64,000 nt of DNA from Brachyhypopomus gauderio (taxonomy: Eukaryota > Chordata > Actinopteri > Gymnotiformes > Hypopomidae). Shown piece by piece: positions 1 to 11,123 of the stretch. The stretch spans positions 24,697,678-24,761,677 of the forward strand of contig NC_135220.1 of the NCBI RefSeq assembly GCF_052324685.1, written 5' to 3'. The stretch's first letter is position 1, and every line of letters begins with the position of its first letter. Position numbers and translations under genes: made by a program. The notes beneath the pieces were generated by a model that had not been told where the DNA came from, searched no databases, and worked only from the letters and a program-made list of their open reading frames with translations.

Positions 1-589
1 ATAATTGTATATGTCATAAAGTTGTATATGTCATCAAGTTTAATACGGTTCAAATAATGGTGTGTACACTTTTGCCAAATGATCTTCAGCTATGGAATTA
101 GGCTTGGAAGCTTTTTATCTGTTCCTGAAAAAAAAACTGCTTGTTTTCAGTCAAGTTATTGAGAATTTGTAACACTGACTCTTGGCCTAAATTATTGTAT
201 CATAATTATTGTTTTTCACAATCTTTATTTTAAACATTTTATCCATTTTATAGGCATATTAGTCAAAATTTGCCACCTTTTTACTAATTAAAATAAACGG
301 AACTATGTAGAACATGACTGGAAAATTTTGTTTTAATAGTTGCATTAACACATGTTCATTAGGTGCCTGAGGAAACCTCTTCCAGAACCTGTTCCAGAAC
401 AGAATCATATTTTGTGTTTACACTGACACTTTGACACCTTATTATTCCACCCCATCTCAATCTATTTGATTTGGTGGAACATGGTGGAATACCCCATGCA
501 TCTCCAGTTGCATGTACTGTGGACAAAGATACATGCTGCCAAACAAATTCACAAGAAACATATTAGACATTAGACATTTTTTAATGTCT
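1..589. other. AT-rich intergenic DNA, no gene seen
   Basis: No convincing reading frame, splice-flanked exon or RNA gene is visible. The stretch is AT-rich with short A runs and ends just before L2-type LINE debris. Confidence 0.5.
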
Positions 590-760
590 TCATGGCCTTG
601 CTCCTCTTTAGGGAGCAATTAAGGAGTTTTTCCTTGCCACTGTCGCCTTTGGCTTGCTCACTGGGGGCTAGGACTCGGCACTTGTAAAGCTGCTTTGTGA
701 CGACAACTGTTGTAAAAAGCGCTATATAAATAAAATTTTATTTGATTTTGATTTGATTTT
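590..760 (+). mobile_element. L2-type LINE 3' tail fragment
   Basis: The sequence carries the usual 3'-UTR layout of fish L2-clade retrotransposons: a block reading GGAGTTTTTCCTTGCCACTG, then CTTTGGCTTGCTCACTGGGG, then AAAAAGCGCTATATAAATAA, ending in short TTTGAT-like repeats near 735-758. The same three blocks recur at 17.9-18.15 kb inside a Tc1 element, so both are copies of one dispersed family. The L2 assignment rests on remembered consensus features. Confidence 0.6.
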
Positions 761-764
761 ACCT

Positions 765-990
765 TAGTGAAATGATGGTTAGATACGTTCCAGTCAGGTC
801 TCTCAGGTCTTTAAACATTAATCTACTGGTGATCCCTAAAAGCCGATTAAATTTGGTGAGGGTGCTTTTAGCCACTATGGCCCAAAGCTCTGGAACTCTC
901 TTCCTGACGAGCTCAGAGATATTTCATCCCTGTACAGCTTCAAGAAGAGTCTCAAAGCCTTATTGTTTAGATCTGCTTTTAGTTAAGAAA
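765..990 (+). pseudogene. L2-type LINE ORF2 C-terminal remnant
   Basis: Two overlapping frames are needed to read this fragment. The first gives LLVIPKSR near 825-850. The second, from about 859, gives the typical end of an L2 reverse transcriptase ORF, with GPKLWNSLPDELR followed by SFKKSLKALLFRSAF and a stop shortly after. The frame change near 850-860 marks it as dead. It is followed by AT-rich sequence like a decayed LINE 3' UTR. Confidence 0.6.
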
Positions 991-1217
991 TACTAATGGT
1001 TCTTTGTTCTATTACTTTATCATATTATTCTATTACATTATTTTACATATTATTGACTTTATTACATTATTTTGTCTATTTTAATAATTTCATTATCTTA
1101 TTTTATGTTTGTTTCCTTTTTATCTTTGTTTTTCTCTTAATGTTTTTGTACTGTCACGGTACGGCGGGCCCCCTACTGGTCGCCTCATTCTACAGCGGCA
1201 GTTGTGTTGTTGTGTTC

Positions 1218-2114
1218 TAGGGGTGGGTATCACTACTGATTTCCCAGTTCGATTCAATTCCGATTCACAAGATCCCGATTCAATTCGATTTTCAATTTGA
1301 TTCGATCCGATTCAATATCGATTCTTGTAGGGAAATTTCAGTTACAATAAAAAGTGTAGTCTGAATGTGAAATGTTGTAATGATACAAGGATCACTCAAA
1401 CTTTATTAAAATGAATTAAGATATTAGTGTTTATACTGTGATATTAGTGTTTTTATATCAATTAATGCACACATTTCCACATAGCTCCTTTACCAGAAAA
1501 GGCATTGAAAGCGGTTTTGAACAGCCCTTTAAAGTGCAAATTAAGTTTTTTTTTACATGTAAAAAAACATTTATGAACATAGTTCTGAATATTGTAAACA
1601 TTAAGGTCCAAAAACTAAGATTTATTCATGACTGCTTTCTGAAATCTTGGAGATTGTCAAAATTTTCTGCAAGAAAATGAGCTGATCAACATGTTGAGGA
1701 GGGAGACAGCTTCTTTGTGCAGTAACAATATTGAGAAATTGAGAAAACTTCACAGCTTTATACTTGACGCATCACGACTGGCGTGAGGGTCCATGCACCG
1801 AAAACGACGTAATCGCGGTGGCTCCGCCAGTGCGCTGTCGCTTCGTGTGGTCGTGCACCTCTCAAATTTTGAAACTTCACACGCGCCGCGCTTCAGCGCA
1901 ATGAACAAAGTCATGTTTGCAGGGTTCATACACCTAAACAAGGTGGAATTAAAGCACGTCACGCGAGATAAAACGCTAGACGTTAAAACGGTACGCATAT
2001 GCGAGGAAAATTTGCCAATTCTAAAGATTGATCTCAGGTTTAATAAATCGATATCGAATAATTCAAATGAAGATCGATTTGAATAGAAAAATCGATTTTT
2101 TAAACACACCCCTA
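1218..2114. mobile_element. Non-autonomous hAT-like element, complete
   Basis: The element is 897 bp. It begins TAGGGGTGGGT and ends ACACCCCTA, giving short terminal inverted repeats. It is flanked on both sides by the same 8 bp, TTGTGTTC (1210-1217 and 2115-2122), the hallmark of hAT-superfamily insertion. Near both ends it is rich in GATTCGATT / ATCGATT-type repeats. No intact transposase is present. A core at 1913-1950 resembles 23257-23294 in a second hAT-like element inside clip1. Confidence 0.8.
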
Positions 2115-2122
2115 TTGTGTTC

Positions 2123-2395
2123 GTCCCTCAGGTGGGCGGAGCCCGTGATCCGTCTCACCTGAGGGTCGTTTGTCTATATGTCTTGTCTTTGTACCAGTTG
2201 ACCGCTGGTCATTATATCCTTCATTTGGATCGAAGTCACAGGTTTTTGGTTTGTGCACTTTTTCACCATCCTTTTTCCCTGAGACTTGGTGTGATAGCTT
2301 TTTGTTTTGCTCACCCTGCCCGTCACATGTACATGTAAAGCACTTTGAGTTGCATGTATGTTTGCTATCCAAATAAAGATTATTATTATATTATA
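2123..2395 (+). mobile_element. Probable retroelement 3' tail interrupted by the hAT-like element
   Basis: The segment ends AAGCACTTTGAGTTGCATG, then AAATAAAGATTATTATTATA, the form of a fish retrotransposon (LINE or SINE) 3' tail with a short-repeat end. With 1155-1217 it appears to be the host repeat split by the hAT-like insertion. The class is uncertain. Confidence 0.35.
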
Positions 2396-5300
2396 GACAT
2401 ATTAAACACAAATTAGCACTAGAAGTGCCCTTTCCAAAATGAAAAGGGATGAAGTTGGACAAAGGATTAGTTAGCAATGTTCCTTCTAGATAGGCAGTTA
2501 TGTAAATGTGATATGTTTAATATGTTGTACTGTAAATGATGGATTTTACATATTGAATTGAGCGGATACATTTTTTATCTCTTTGAGAGTAAAGTAATAC
2601 TTTCGGAGAATCCCCTTCAGGGAAGCTAATGATCTTAACCTGCTAGCTAACACAGGTAGTCACCAATAAACTCAAAGAAATTGCTGTTGTATCAAACACT
2701 CAACTATCCCCACAGCAGCAAATCATTAGGAGTCTAAATCAAAGAGCTTATATATTTATAAGTTCACTATTATGAAGGTAAACATACCACATCAGCGTAA
2801 AATACAAACACTATCACACACCCCAGACACAGGTATTAGATGCCTACCCTGGCCAAACACCACTACTAACAATTGTAGTATTTGGTAATAATTTGAGGTA
2901 ATATTTGGGTAACATAATGAGACAATTAGACACTTATATAAATAAATCTTTCCAGTTTTGTGTTCTGTTCACTCCATAGACTGTATATAAAGTCTATGGT
3001 TCACCTACTCACCTGCTAGAGGTGGTGTTTCTTGAATCTCTACTACTGCACGTTAAGGTTTTAAGGGTACAGAGTTTAAAGGAATTTTGAACACAGTATG
3101 TATGGAACAATATGATAATACAACATTTATGGATCTCATTTGTTTCATGTTTTTATTTGACATTTATTATTTACATAGACTAATAAAAAAAATCATCAAA
3201 AAAATCATTCAAGTATCACTATAGAAACGGTCTTTTAAAAACAGAACTGATACCATAAAAACAGAAGAAGAATCCCACAGAATGTGAGATCCACCTTTGT
3301 TTGTAGATGAAAGATAAGATATAGTGACAGATTTCATAGCAATAATTTGAACCCACAGAAAGGATGCTATAACAGAAAAACATTTTAGGCAAATAACTGT
3401 TGTTACATAAACCAAGTTCATTCGTTGTTCTGTATTGATTAAATTGTCCTTGGTTACAGTTTTGATAGACAGTTGCTACATTTATGCCAAGGTTTTGTAA
3501 TTTGCCCCTCTCTGATTCTGTCTGACAAGATTCTGATGATTCCTTCTTCAGACCGGTCAAATCCAGTTCCAATGAACTGCCAGATACGCATTTTAACCTT
3601 CGAATAAGAAACGTACTAGACACTGGGTGTTGTTACATGAGATGTAGGCAGTACTGTGTGATCTGATTCATGATGCTGGCTCTTTATAATCCTTTTGGAA
3701 TTCAGTACAAAACTGTTGTACAAGGTATTTTCTACAGGAACATGGTTGGTCGATCAGTTGGATTTAAGACAATACCCAAGAAAAAACAACATTGTGGTCT
3801 GCACTTTCAATTCTTGTGAAGTGTTGATTTTTGTGGTTGTTTTGGTTTGGTTTTATTGGTTATAACTTTGTAAACTCTGCTACTTGAAAGAAGAATTTGT
3901 ACATGTGGAGATTTTGTAAATGTCTTGTTGCCACAACACCATAAATATGTACGTCACATGACCATTCACAAGACACCTCAAAGAAAGGAGAGATCTATAC
4001 AGTTTAATCATATTTCTATTTCTAAAAACTTGCTAACTTGCTACAACTCAAGACATATTGACACCATGCATATAGCTTGGTGAAAAAACATACAACTTAC
4101 ATCTATTAACTAATGATCAACAATTTAGCATTTTACAAATGCTGACAAGATGAAACATCACAATTGAGGTATTTGCCACTTTAATTCACGGCTTTAGAAA
4201 TACCTAAGTTTATTTATGTATATACACACACAGAGTGTAATTGCTACTCTGTCATATATGTTTCTCTCTAAGATGTTAAGGAGTGCTGAGAAACTGTTCA
4301 TAAGACACAAATTGGTGTGCAGTAAAGTTCTGCTTAACACTGAGGGGCTTTGTGGTCCCAGCTCATAAAAGTTGTAAAGCAACTTTGAACAACTGTTCTT
4401 AAGTAACACATTTGTATCATATATTAATTTTTTTGTTTGCTTTTGGTGATTTTAAACAATAAATACTATCATGTGCAAATCATTTATAATTTATTTTACA
4501 CTGAAAACGTAACATTGGCATAAATTTAAGTAGCCCCAGCCAACCGTTATAAAATTATTGGTTAGTTTACACTTCCAGATTATAGTAAAAAAATCTAACC
4601 ACTGAAACTAAATGTAGAAACTGCTACTTCATTGCTTTAGAGCAAGACGTTAGTGTGTGATACTGTGTATCAGTGCCATGTTGCATACACCCACAGAGTA
4701 CAAAAGGGTGCCAAATTACTGCTACATTACGAGCTGCATAACACCTGGCTGGATTAATGATACTGAAATCGTGTCATTTGGTCATGAATATTTAATGAAT
4801 GTTGATCTTGTTAGTTTTAAAATAGGCAATTTTTAGAAATTCGGTATGTAGGTTATAGTCCCTATAGCTGTTGAACCGGTTGTAAGGAACCTGTATGAAA
4901 TATTAGAAGTTGCATGTATGCTCGTATTTGTTTGCATGTGCTTCTAGGCGGACAGCTTCAATGTGATAATGAGCCAAGTGATAATGATTCTGATTGAGCT
5001 ATTCAGCATTGCTGTCCTTATAGCAGTGATTCTATAGCTGGATATACTAAGAAAGTTCCCCCCTTCTTAAATAACCTTCTTAAACATCGAACCTGATCAT
5101 TGTTCTTATTTTGCTTGTAAAGTTTACTGGGGGGTTAGTCCCATGTGGCTGTTGATCAAAAAAAAAAAAACTGGCAAGAAGACTTCAGTGATGTGGTCAC
5201 GTGAGCAAAATGTCAAAGGTTAACACTGAATAAGGCAGTATGCACACCTCGAGCGGTCTTAATGTAGTAAGGCATTTCTACTATCACAGGACAACAGTTG

Positions 5301-5396
5301 GATTTGATGGTACCGAACGGACTACGCGTCATTGTCATAAAACACACGGGCCAAGGCAATGGACTCGCAGCAGAAGTGCAGGATTTACGGGTGGTT
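2396..5396. other. Intergenic DNA without a recognised gene
   Basis: About 3 kb of AT-rich sequence. The longest open frame is 134 codons on the minus strand at 3219-3623. Its product has no recognisable domain and no clear splice context, so I do not call it a gene. A short A run lies at 5160-5170, just 3' of dusp26, and part of this interval is probably dusp26 3' UTR. Confidence 0.45.
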
Positions 5397-7032
5397 TCAT
5401 GCTGCGTTCCGACTGGCGCGGAGAACGCTGTCCAGGCCGCTGAGCTGCCGGAGGAAGCCCCGGTTGGGGATGACACCACGGTGGTCTTTGACAGTCTTGA
5501 TGGCCTCCACTAAAGTCATGCTCTGCCGAATCATAAGGTAGGCCAGCACCAGTGTGGCTGAACGACTCACCCCCACCGCACAGTGGACGAGAACCGTGCC
5601 TTTAAAGCAAGCACCAGTGCACACAATCTTAGCCTCTAGCAGCAATGACTTTTACCAGCATCCAAACACAAAATATTACACCATGATCTTGTAGCCTCGC
5701 CTAATCTCATAACCATCATGTCGTATCATAGTGGAAATAAATGAGGAAACCAGTTCTTCTCAGGCATTGTTATTCATCCGACCTGTGCTGTATGACACTC
5801 AGAAGCAAGAGCACAGGTATGTATTTGGACAGTAGGGTCATGTTCCCACCAATGTTCTGGGAGTACAAAATCGTCCCTACCAACATTTGGGTGAACTCAT
5901 TGGCATCATCTTGGCAGCGAAGGCTCATGGCATGTGGAAATATTATATTTACTGCCAGACACGGACCACTATGACAAGTGTGCTGATCAATCCATAGTGG
6001 GGCACCAAAACAGAGCCACATCAAAACAGAATGGAGCAGGAGAGTGTTCTCTGCCCACAGCGTAAGTGACGGGTGGTGAAAACGAACACCTAATGACACC
6101 GGCCTTTCCGCTGCGGAGGACCGTGTCGTGACGTCAGTTAACCATGTTAGCTAGCCTCAACTAAGCGAGCCAACCCTGCCTTATGTCATTCATCATTGTC
6201 AGGTTGTTAGTAGGAGTAAATATACAAGAGTTGTTATAATATCAGTTGAATATCCATATCCATCGACGAATCTCATAAAAATGTCAACATGGTTTCACAT
6301 GAGGTCATAATTAGGAATAATAGTTTGAAATTTGGTGGAGGGTGTCGCTAGCAACCTTGAGACTAACCATATGCCCTTCCTCTGAGGATCATCATACCCA
6401 CTGTCTAATGTGCTGTGGACGCTTTGGTCACCCTGCCTGCTTCACTGCACGTGCGTCGGTTCATTCCTGAGGTCTTGCGGCATTCGCACTTTTTATTACA
6501 CTTATTAATCATTCGTCATCATCACGTCTGCTGTCACTTTACACTTAGTCAGGAGACCTGTGCCTCTGTGGGCATATTTACTTTGTATTTATACTGTTAT
6601 TTATTTGTAGGCTACTGTATAATTTTCATTGCAATACCCGTATTTTGTTTCTTGAATACATCTTACTTACAGTGTAGTTTTCGTGATATCGAATTTCTTT
6701 CTCGTGGCCAACGGGATCATCGTCACAACGAAGGAGCAAACAAGGACGTTCCAGCAAACTACGATCTGTGGGTATGTGTTGAGTTTGGACTTACCGCCCA
6801 TGCTGAGTGCTTTGTGAATGAATTCTGCCGCGGGGTAGAAGTTGACGCTCATGTCGAAGGATGGCGAGTCATGGGCCTCGATGCCCTGGTAAGTGATATT
6901 CATGCCGGCGTAGTATTCGGCCCCACCCCGCCACTTGCTCTGCGCGCAGTTAAGGATGTGCGTGATGCCGAGTCTAGTAAGCTCTCGCCGATCCGAAGCG
7001 ATGTCTCTGCAAGAGTTTCGGTTAGTAAACAG

Positions 7033-7074
<42 letters not shown>

Positions 7075-7309
7075 GGGGGGGGCTTGAAAAGGTATTGAAA
7101 AAGCCATAACAGAAGCAATTAAATACTCACTGGTCGCCAATGTAAAGTCTTGGCCACACTTCGTCCGCATGATTGCAAGCTGTCTTTCCCGTGTACAGGA
7201 GACGCTCCAGTTCAGCAACAGTTAATACAGGAGACCCCTTGCCTGAATCCCTTCTACTCGGAGATCTAGAGTTGCTTCGGGACCGTGAAAATCTAGACAT
7301 AAACGCCAT
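5397..7309 (-). CDS. dusp26: Dual specificity phosphatase 26 (atypical DUSP)
   Basis: Three exons on the minus strand, 7309-7131, 7006-6795 and 5599-5397, join in frame to 197 codons, close to mammalian DUSP26. Exon 1 encodes [10 protein letters not shown] and the near-invariant [20 protein letters not shown]. Exon 2 encodes [15 protein letters not shown] and [13 protein letters not shown], including the Asp region used for acid catalysis. Exon 3 encodes the active-site loop [10 protein letters not shown] (Cys plus Arg of CX5R) and [15 protein letters not shown]. Splice sites are GTGAGT, GTAAGT and AG acceptors. Family members dephosphorylate phosphotyrosine and phosphothreonine in MAP kinases and other targets and are abundant in neural tissue. 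The start is chosen by match to the family. In human, DUSP26 lies on 8p12, away from CLIP1, so this adjacency is fish-specific. Confidence 0.93.
7031..7080. repeat. GT/GA/G microsatellite in dusp26 intron 1
   Basis: A (GT)n run passes into (GA)n and then a G run. It lies between the donor at 7130 and the acceptor near 7007, in a very short intron. Confidence 0.9.
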
Positions 7310-8868
7310 CTATGCAGAAATTAATGGGGGTGCTATGAAAGAAAAAAAAACAGTGAGTAGTTAGACATCGCTAATCATATTTTCACTATACAAATGCAGG
7401 TTATTCTAATTTTAATACAAAGATAATGGGTGAAAGCATGCAGATCCGAAAACCTACGTGGTTTGAGAAAATAATGAAAAAGGCGCTACTTTTTGAATAG
7501 ACAACAAACGTGCGAAGGCCTGCGTAGTGAATGCCAGAAACGCGGGGGGGGGGGGGGGGGGGGGGAGTAGGATGCTCCTGGAATGTCTAATAGCGATTAT
7601 TCTAGAATTTAATGGAATTAGAGGAAATAAATTGCACAGCTCTCCCCCAAGTTTAGACGTTCGGATCACTACGACAAAAAATGTAATTAAAGAGCAGGTT
7701 TATGGAGGTATCAGGAGAAGCACGCTAGACTAGTACACGCTCCGTCGACATTTGTTTATTTTAGAAGACCGAGAGAAGAGTATCCGAAATCAATCCTACC
7801 GTCCATTCGCTGTTTCGGGATAATACACCACAAAATATAGATTCGCTTGGTCTTCCTTTCTGGTTCTGATGATCCTCTATATAGACACGTTTCACTATAT
7901 TTTAGTGACTCATATTCGTCTGCATAAAAAGTGTCATTGCAGCCTGTGGAGGAGAATCATCGCAGGGGAACGCCCACCTAATACACGCTGAGAGCTTATT
8001 TAAAGGTACCCTACGTGGGTTACGTGTTTGCTTGCCAGTTAAATTACATATTGCTCACTCAATCGGGTCGCATACAGATTTGTGCAATACTACATATTTG
8101 TAACTTATGCAACCTGAAGTAAATTTACTTACGGAGGCTATTTTTTTTTCAAACTCGTCGACGTAAGATTTGGAGTACACTACATATATGCCTGACATTA
8201 AGTAAGCCTTTACTGTCATCCAAACTATATACCATATACAGTAAGAAGATCGTTCCTCCAAGACTCATGGTGCAACATGCAACAAAGTGCAGAGACAAAA
8301 CAATAAATACCAGTGCAAAGATACAACATGCAGGTCAGTGACCGACATAAGACCAAACACATAATTAATGTAAATGTTATTATGGTGGCTGAACATCCTC
8401 TTTAATGATTACTGACTGGTATGAAATTGTTATGGAAATGTTTAACTGGATTCCAATTTTTATTGTGTCTGGTATAGGCTATGGTCTACAACACTTGGTA
8501 TTTCAGGGTGACTCTCTTTCAAAGATAAATATGAGCATATATTTAAGATTGAATGTATAATTAGAAGAACTTCTTTTTAAAGTACTCTTTTCCATTTTCC
8601 TTCTTCCATGTTGTCCTTATTCAGCTCAGGTAATGCGTCTCTTACATTCCTTATTTGGCTACTTAATTTTTGAAATGTCTCCGTTCATCTTCTTCTCTAT
8701 TTCCGAGCAGTGGTGACAGCCAAGATAGGGACACTGAGTCAGCGTTAACATTGTCATTTTCATCCTTTAAGGTTGACAGCATAAATTCAACTATAAATTA
8801 TTGTCATAGGTTGAATTCTTAAATGGTTGTCAACATTGAAACTAGATGTGGAATCAGTGGTGAAGTTG
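7310..8868. other. Intergenic region upstream of dusp26
   Basis: It should hold the dusp26 promoter and 5' UTR, but no certain promoter element was found. A G homopolymer of more than 20 bases lies at 7543-7566. No further coding exon is supported. Confidence 0.45.
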
Positions 8869-9133
8869 GTTATTATCTTAAACCAGATCTTACTCACCAA
8901 GGACAAGGTCATTTATAGGAGGTTATTATCTTAAACCAGATCTTACTCACCAAGGACAAGGTCATTTATAGGAGGTTATTATCTTAAACCAGATCTTACT
9001 CACCAAGGACAAGGTCATTTATAGGAGGTTATTATCTTAAACCAGATCTTACTCACCAAGGACAAGGTCATTTATAGGAGGTTATTATCTTAAACCAGAT
9101 CTTACTCACCAAGGACAAGGTCATTTATAGGAG
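8869..9133. repeat. Tandem array, five identical 53-bp units
   Basis: The unit begins GTTATTATCTTAAACCAGAT and ends CATTTATAGGAG. Starts fall at 8869, 8922, 8975, 9028 and 9081 with constant 53-bp spacing, and I see no differences between copies. There are no unique spacers, so it is a minisatellite and not a CRISPR-like array. The lack of divergence points to very recent expansion, or to an assembly artefact. Confidence 0.92.
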
Positions 9134-9700
9134 GCTGTACAACAAGAAAAGTGGAAATGTTGCTCCTCAGTGTGTTTGAGCTTCTTACTGTTCAGGCTCA
9201 AAACCTTCTTGCCTAGTCAGCTGAAACGTTGCTGATACGTGGTGCCATCATATTTAGAATAAGACTGCAAAGCATTATCAAGGACTGCATATAAGTTGGC
9301 TGGTCTGTCAAAACTTTATAATAATTTTAGCATACCACCTACAATGTAGGCATGAGGTTGCAGGCCAGCTAATAATAATAACAGCATGGTTCAGCTGTGA
9401 CATCCCGCAACCAGTTCATGTTTGGCTGAATTCTGAACTGTAGCACTACCAAATATTATATCAATTTCTTTGATGTTCTCTGCACCTTGTCACAGTACAA
9501 GATGACAGTAGTTAATTACAATGAAAGCTAAACCCAAGAGCTCTGTAATCTCTATAATTTGGATTATTCTCAATAATCTCATATTATAACAAACTGCATG
9601 CATTTTCATTTTTTATCAGTTACAATACCCAGCCATGCATGCATGTATATAATGTTGATAATGATTTATTCTAGGTATATACATTACATATGGTTAAAAG
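9134..9700. other. Intergenic DNA, no gene seen
   Basis: No coding exon or repeat family is recognised here. GCATGCATG-like stretches occur near 9598-9645. Confidence 0.4.
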
Positions 9701-9716
9701 AGAGATTCTTCTTTTT

Positions 9717-9990
9717 CTTCTTCTTTCGGCTATTCCCGTTTAGGGGTCGCCACAGCGGATCAAACTCCTCCATCTGGCCCTGTCCTGAGTGTCCTCCACT
9801 GACACACCAGCCACTCTCATATCCTCTACCACTGCATCCATAAACCTCCTCTTAGGTCTACCTCTCCTCCTCTTGCCTGGAAGTTCCATCCTCAAGACCC
9901 TCCTACCAATATACCTCTCCTCCCTCCTCTGTACATGCCCAAACCATCACAATCTCGCCTCTCTAACTTTATCTCCAAAACATGCTACAT
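9717..9990 (-). pseudogene. Non-LTR retrotransposon ORF C-terminal fragment
   Basis: On the minus strand the translation includes WFGHVQRREERYIGRRVLRM, ELPGRRRRGRPKRRFMDAVV and, before the stop, DRARWRSLIRCGDP. These are the conserved last residues of a fish non-LTR reverse transcriptase family, followed on that strand by the 3' UTR start. It is 5'-truncated, as usual for LINE copies. The clade (RTE-like or other) cannot be settled here. Confidence 0.7.
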
Positions 9991-11123
9991 GTGCTGATCC
10001 TCAAAAGAGATCAAAGAGTTATATTTGGTTAAAAGAGAGATTAACTTTATTAATTTCCAAAGCAAAATTATACTGCATTTGTATATTGCAGTATTGTGCA
10101 CATGAGGTACACTAAAAAGATGTACTTCTGTTTACACTGCTGGAGTAGCATTTGTTTCAAGAAGTGTGCTATGCAGCCTTAAATAATTTTTAAGTTTTCC
10201 AATTAATAAATTCTTCAGACCAGTCACCCTGCCTACCCAACTTTTTATGTGATCTCTGTGTTTGTAGACACATGCCAAAACAACTGAACTGGCAATGGAA
10301 GCACTGGTAAACATTGTTTACTCTCATTCACAGGTATAACACACACATTTGTCATTGGCTGAAGTTTGCATCTGGGAAAACAGGCTTACTTCACATAAAA
10401 TTATGTATGGTTCCATGACATTTATAATTCTTCACCTGCTGGTTGAACCCAGCTCTGCAAAGTTGTGCTCGACATAGTGACTTCCTCAGCTGCACTTCCT
10501 CAGTTCTTTCCCTCTCTATAAGTATCCTCCTTTCGGAAGGCATTGCCCACTGTAAACACCCAATGCATGTAAACATTATATAAAAAATACATTATTAAAA
10601 CACGTCAGCCCTTACGGTGGCTGACAAGACCCATCACACTGAAAACATGATGGAATTTGGCTACACCACAAGTGTTGTAGCAGCATCTACCAAGTGAAAA
10701 GTAATTCATTCTGATTTTATCACAGGTAAGCTGGCTAACTTATATGATACAGAATGAAAAACTAGCTTCATTTTAATAATACATTTTCTATGGTGTTAAC
10801 ATTTTTCAGCTTATTAGAGACAAACATCTGTTACAAAAACAACTTTTTTTGTCTTAGTTTTATGGGTGCTGGTTCTCAATTTAAAGGTGCTTGAGTGAAT
10901 CTAAAAATGGCCAAGACACCCTTATGTTCTGAATCGATCGCAAAAAAAAGTCATGTATTTTTCCTGAAATACTGAAATCAACTATATGCAGTACATAAAC
11001 AACATGTTTATTTGTTTCATTCATCTTGTTTGCAGAGAGTATGAATTCACAGGCTTGATGGCAAAATGGACCCCATTAATGCTGAATTTCAATGTTTGAT
11101 CAACAGGTTCAGTTCAGATCGAG
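9991..11123. other. Intergenic DNA with weak coding-like minus-strand frames
   Basis: Two short minus-strand frames, about 10314-10132 and 10560-10391, have helix-like composition; the first ends with a stop shortly after LETNATPAV. Neither matches a family I know. Acceptor-like AG sites precede both, but no full exon chain could be built. Confidence 0.3.

Noticed and set aside
1793-2109. Overlapping frames of 97 and 119 codons
   Set aside because: Both lie inside the non-autonomous hAT-like element and lack transposase motifs.
3219-3623. 134-codon minus-strand frame
   Set aside because: No recognisable domain, hydrophobic low-complexity C-terminus and no clear splice context; AT-rich DNA can give such frames by chance.
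5770-6099. 109-codon minus-strand frame in dusp26 intron 2
   Set aside because: The dusp26 frame splices cleanly across it (6795 to 5599) and the product has no known motif.
6415-7098. 227-codon plus-strand frame
   Set aside because: It overlaps dusp26 exon 2 in antisense and runs into the GT/GA microsatellite; it is a shadow of the real gene.
7454-7733. Poly-Pro and poly-Gly frames
   Set aside because: Produced by a G homopolymer at 7543-7566.
8869-9133. CRISPR-like array
   Set aside because: Units are directly adjacent with no unique spacers, and the genome is vertebrate.
10132-10576. Two short minus-strand frames that look helix-like
   Set aside because: No exon chain, start or homolog could be established; kept only as a note in the intergenic entry.
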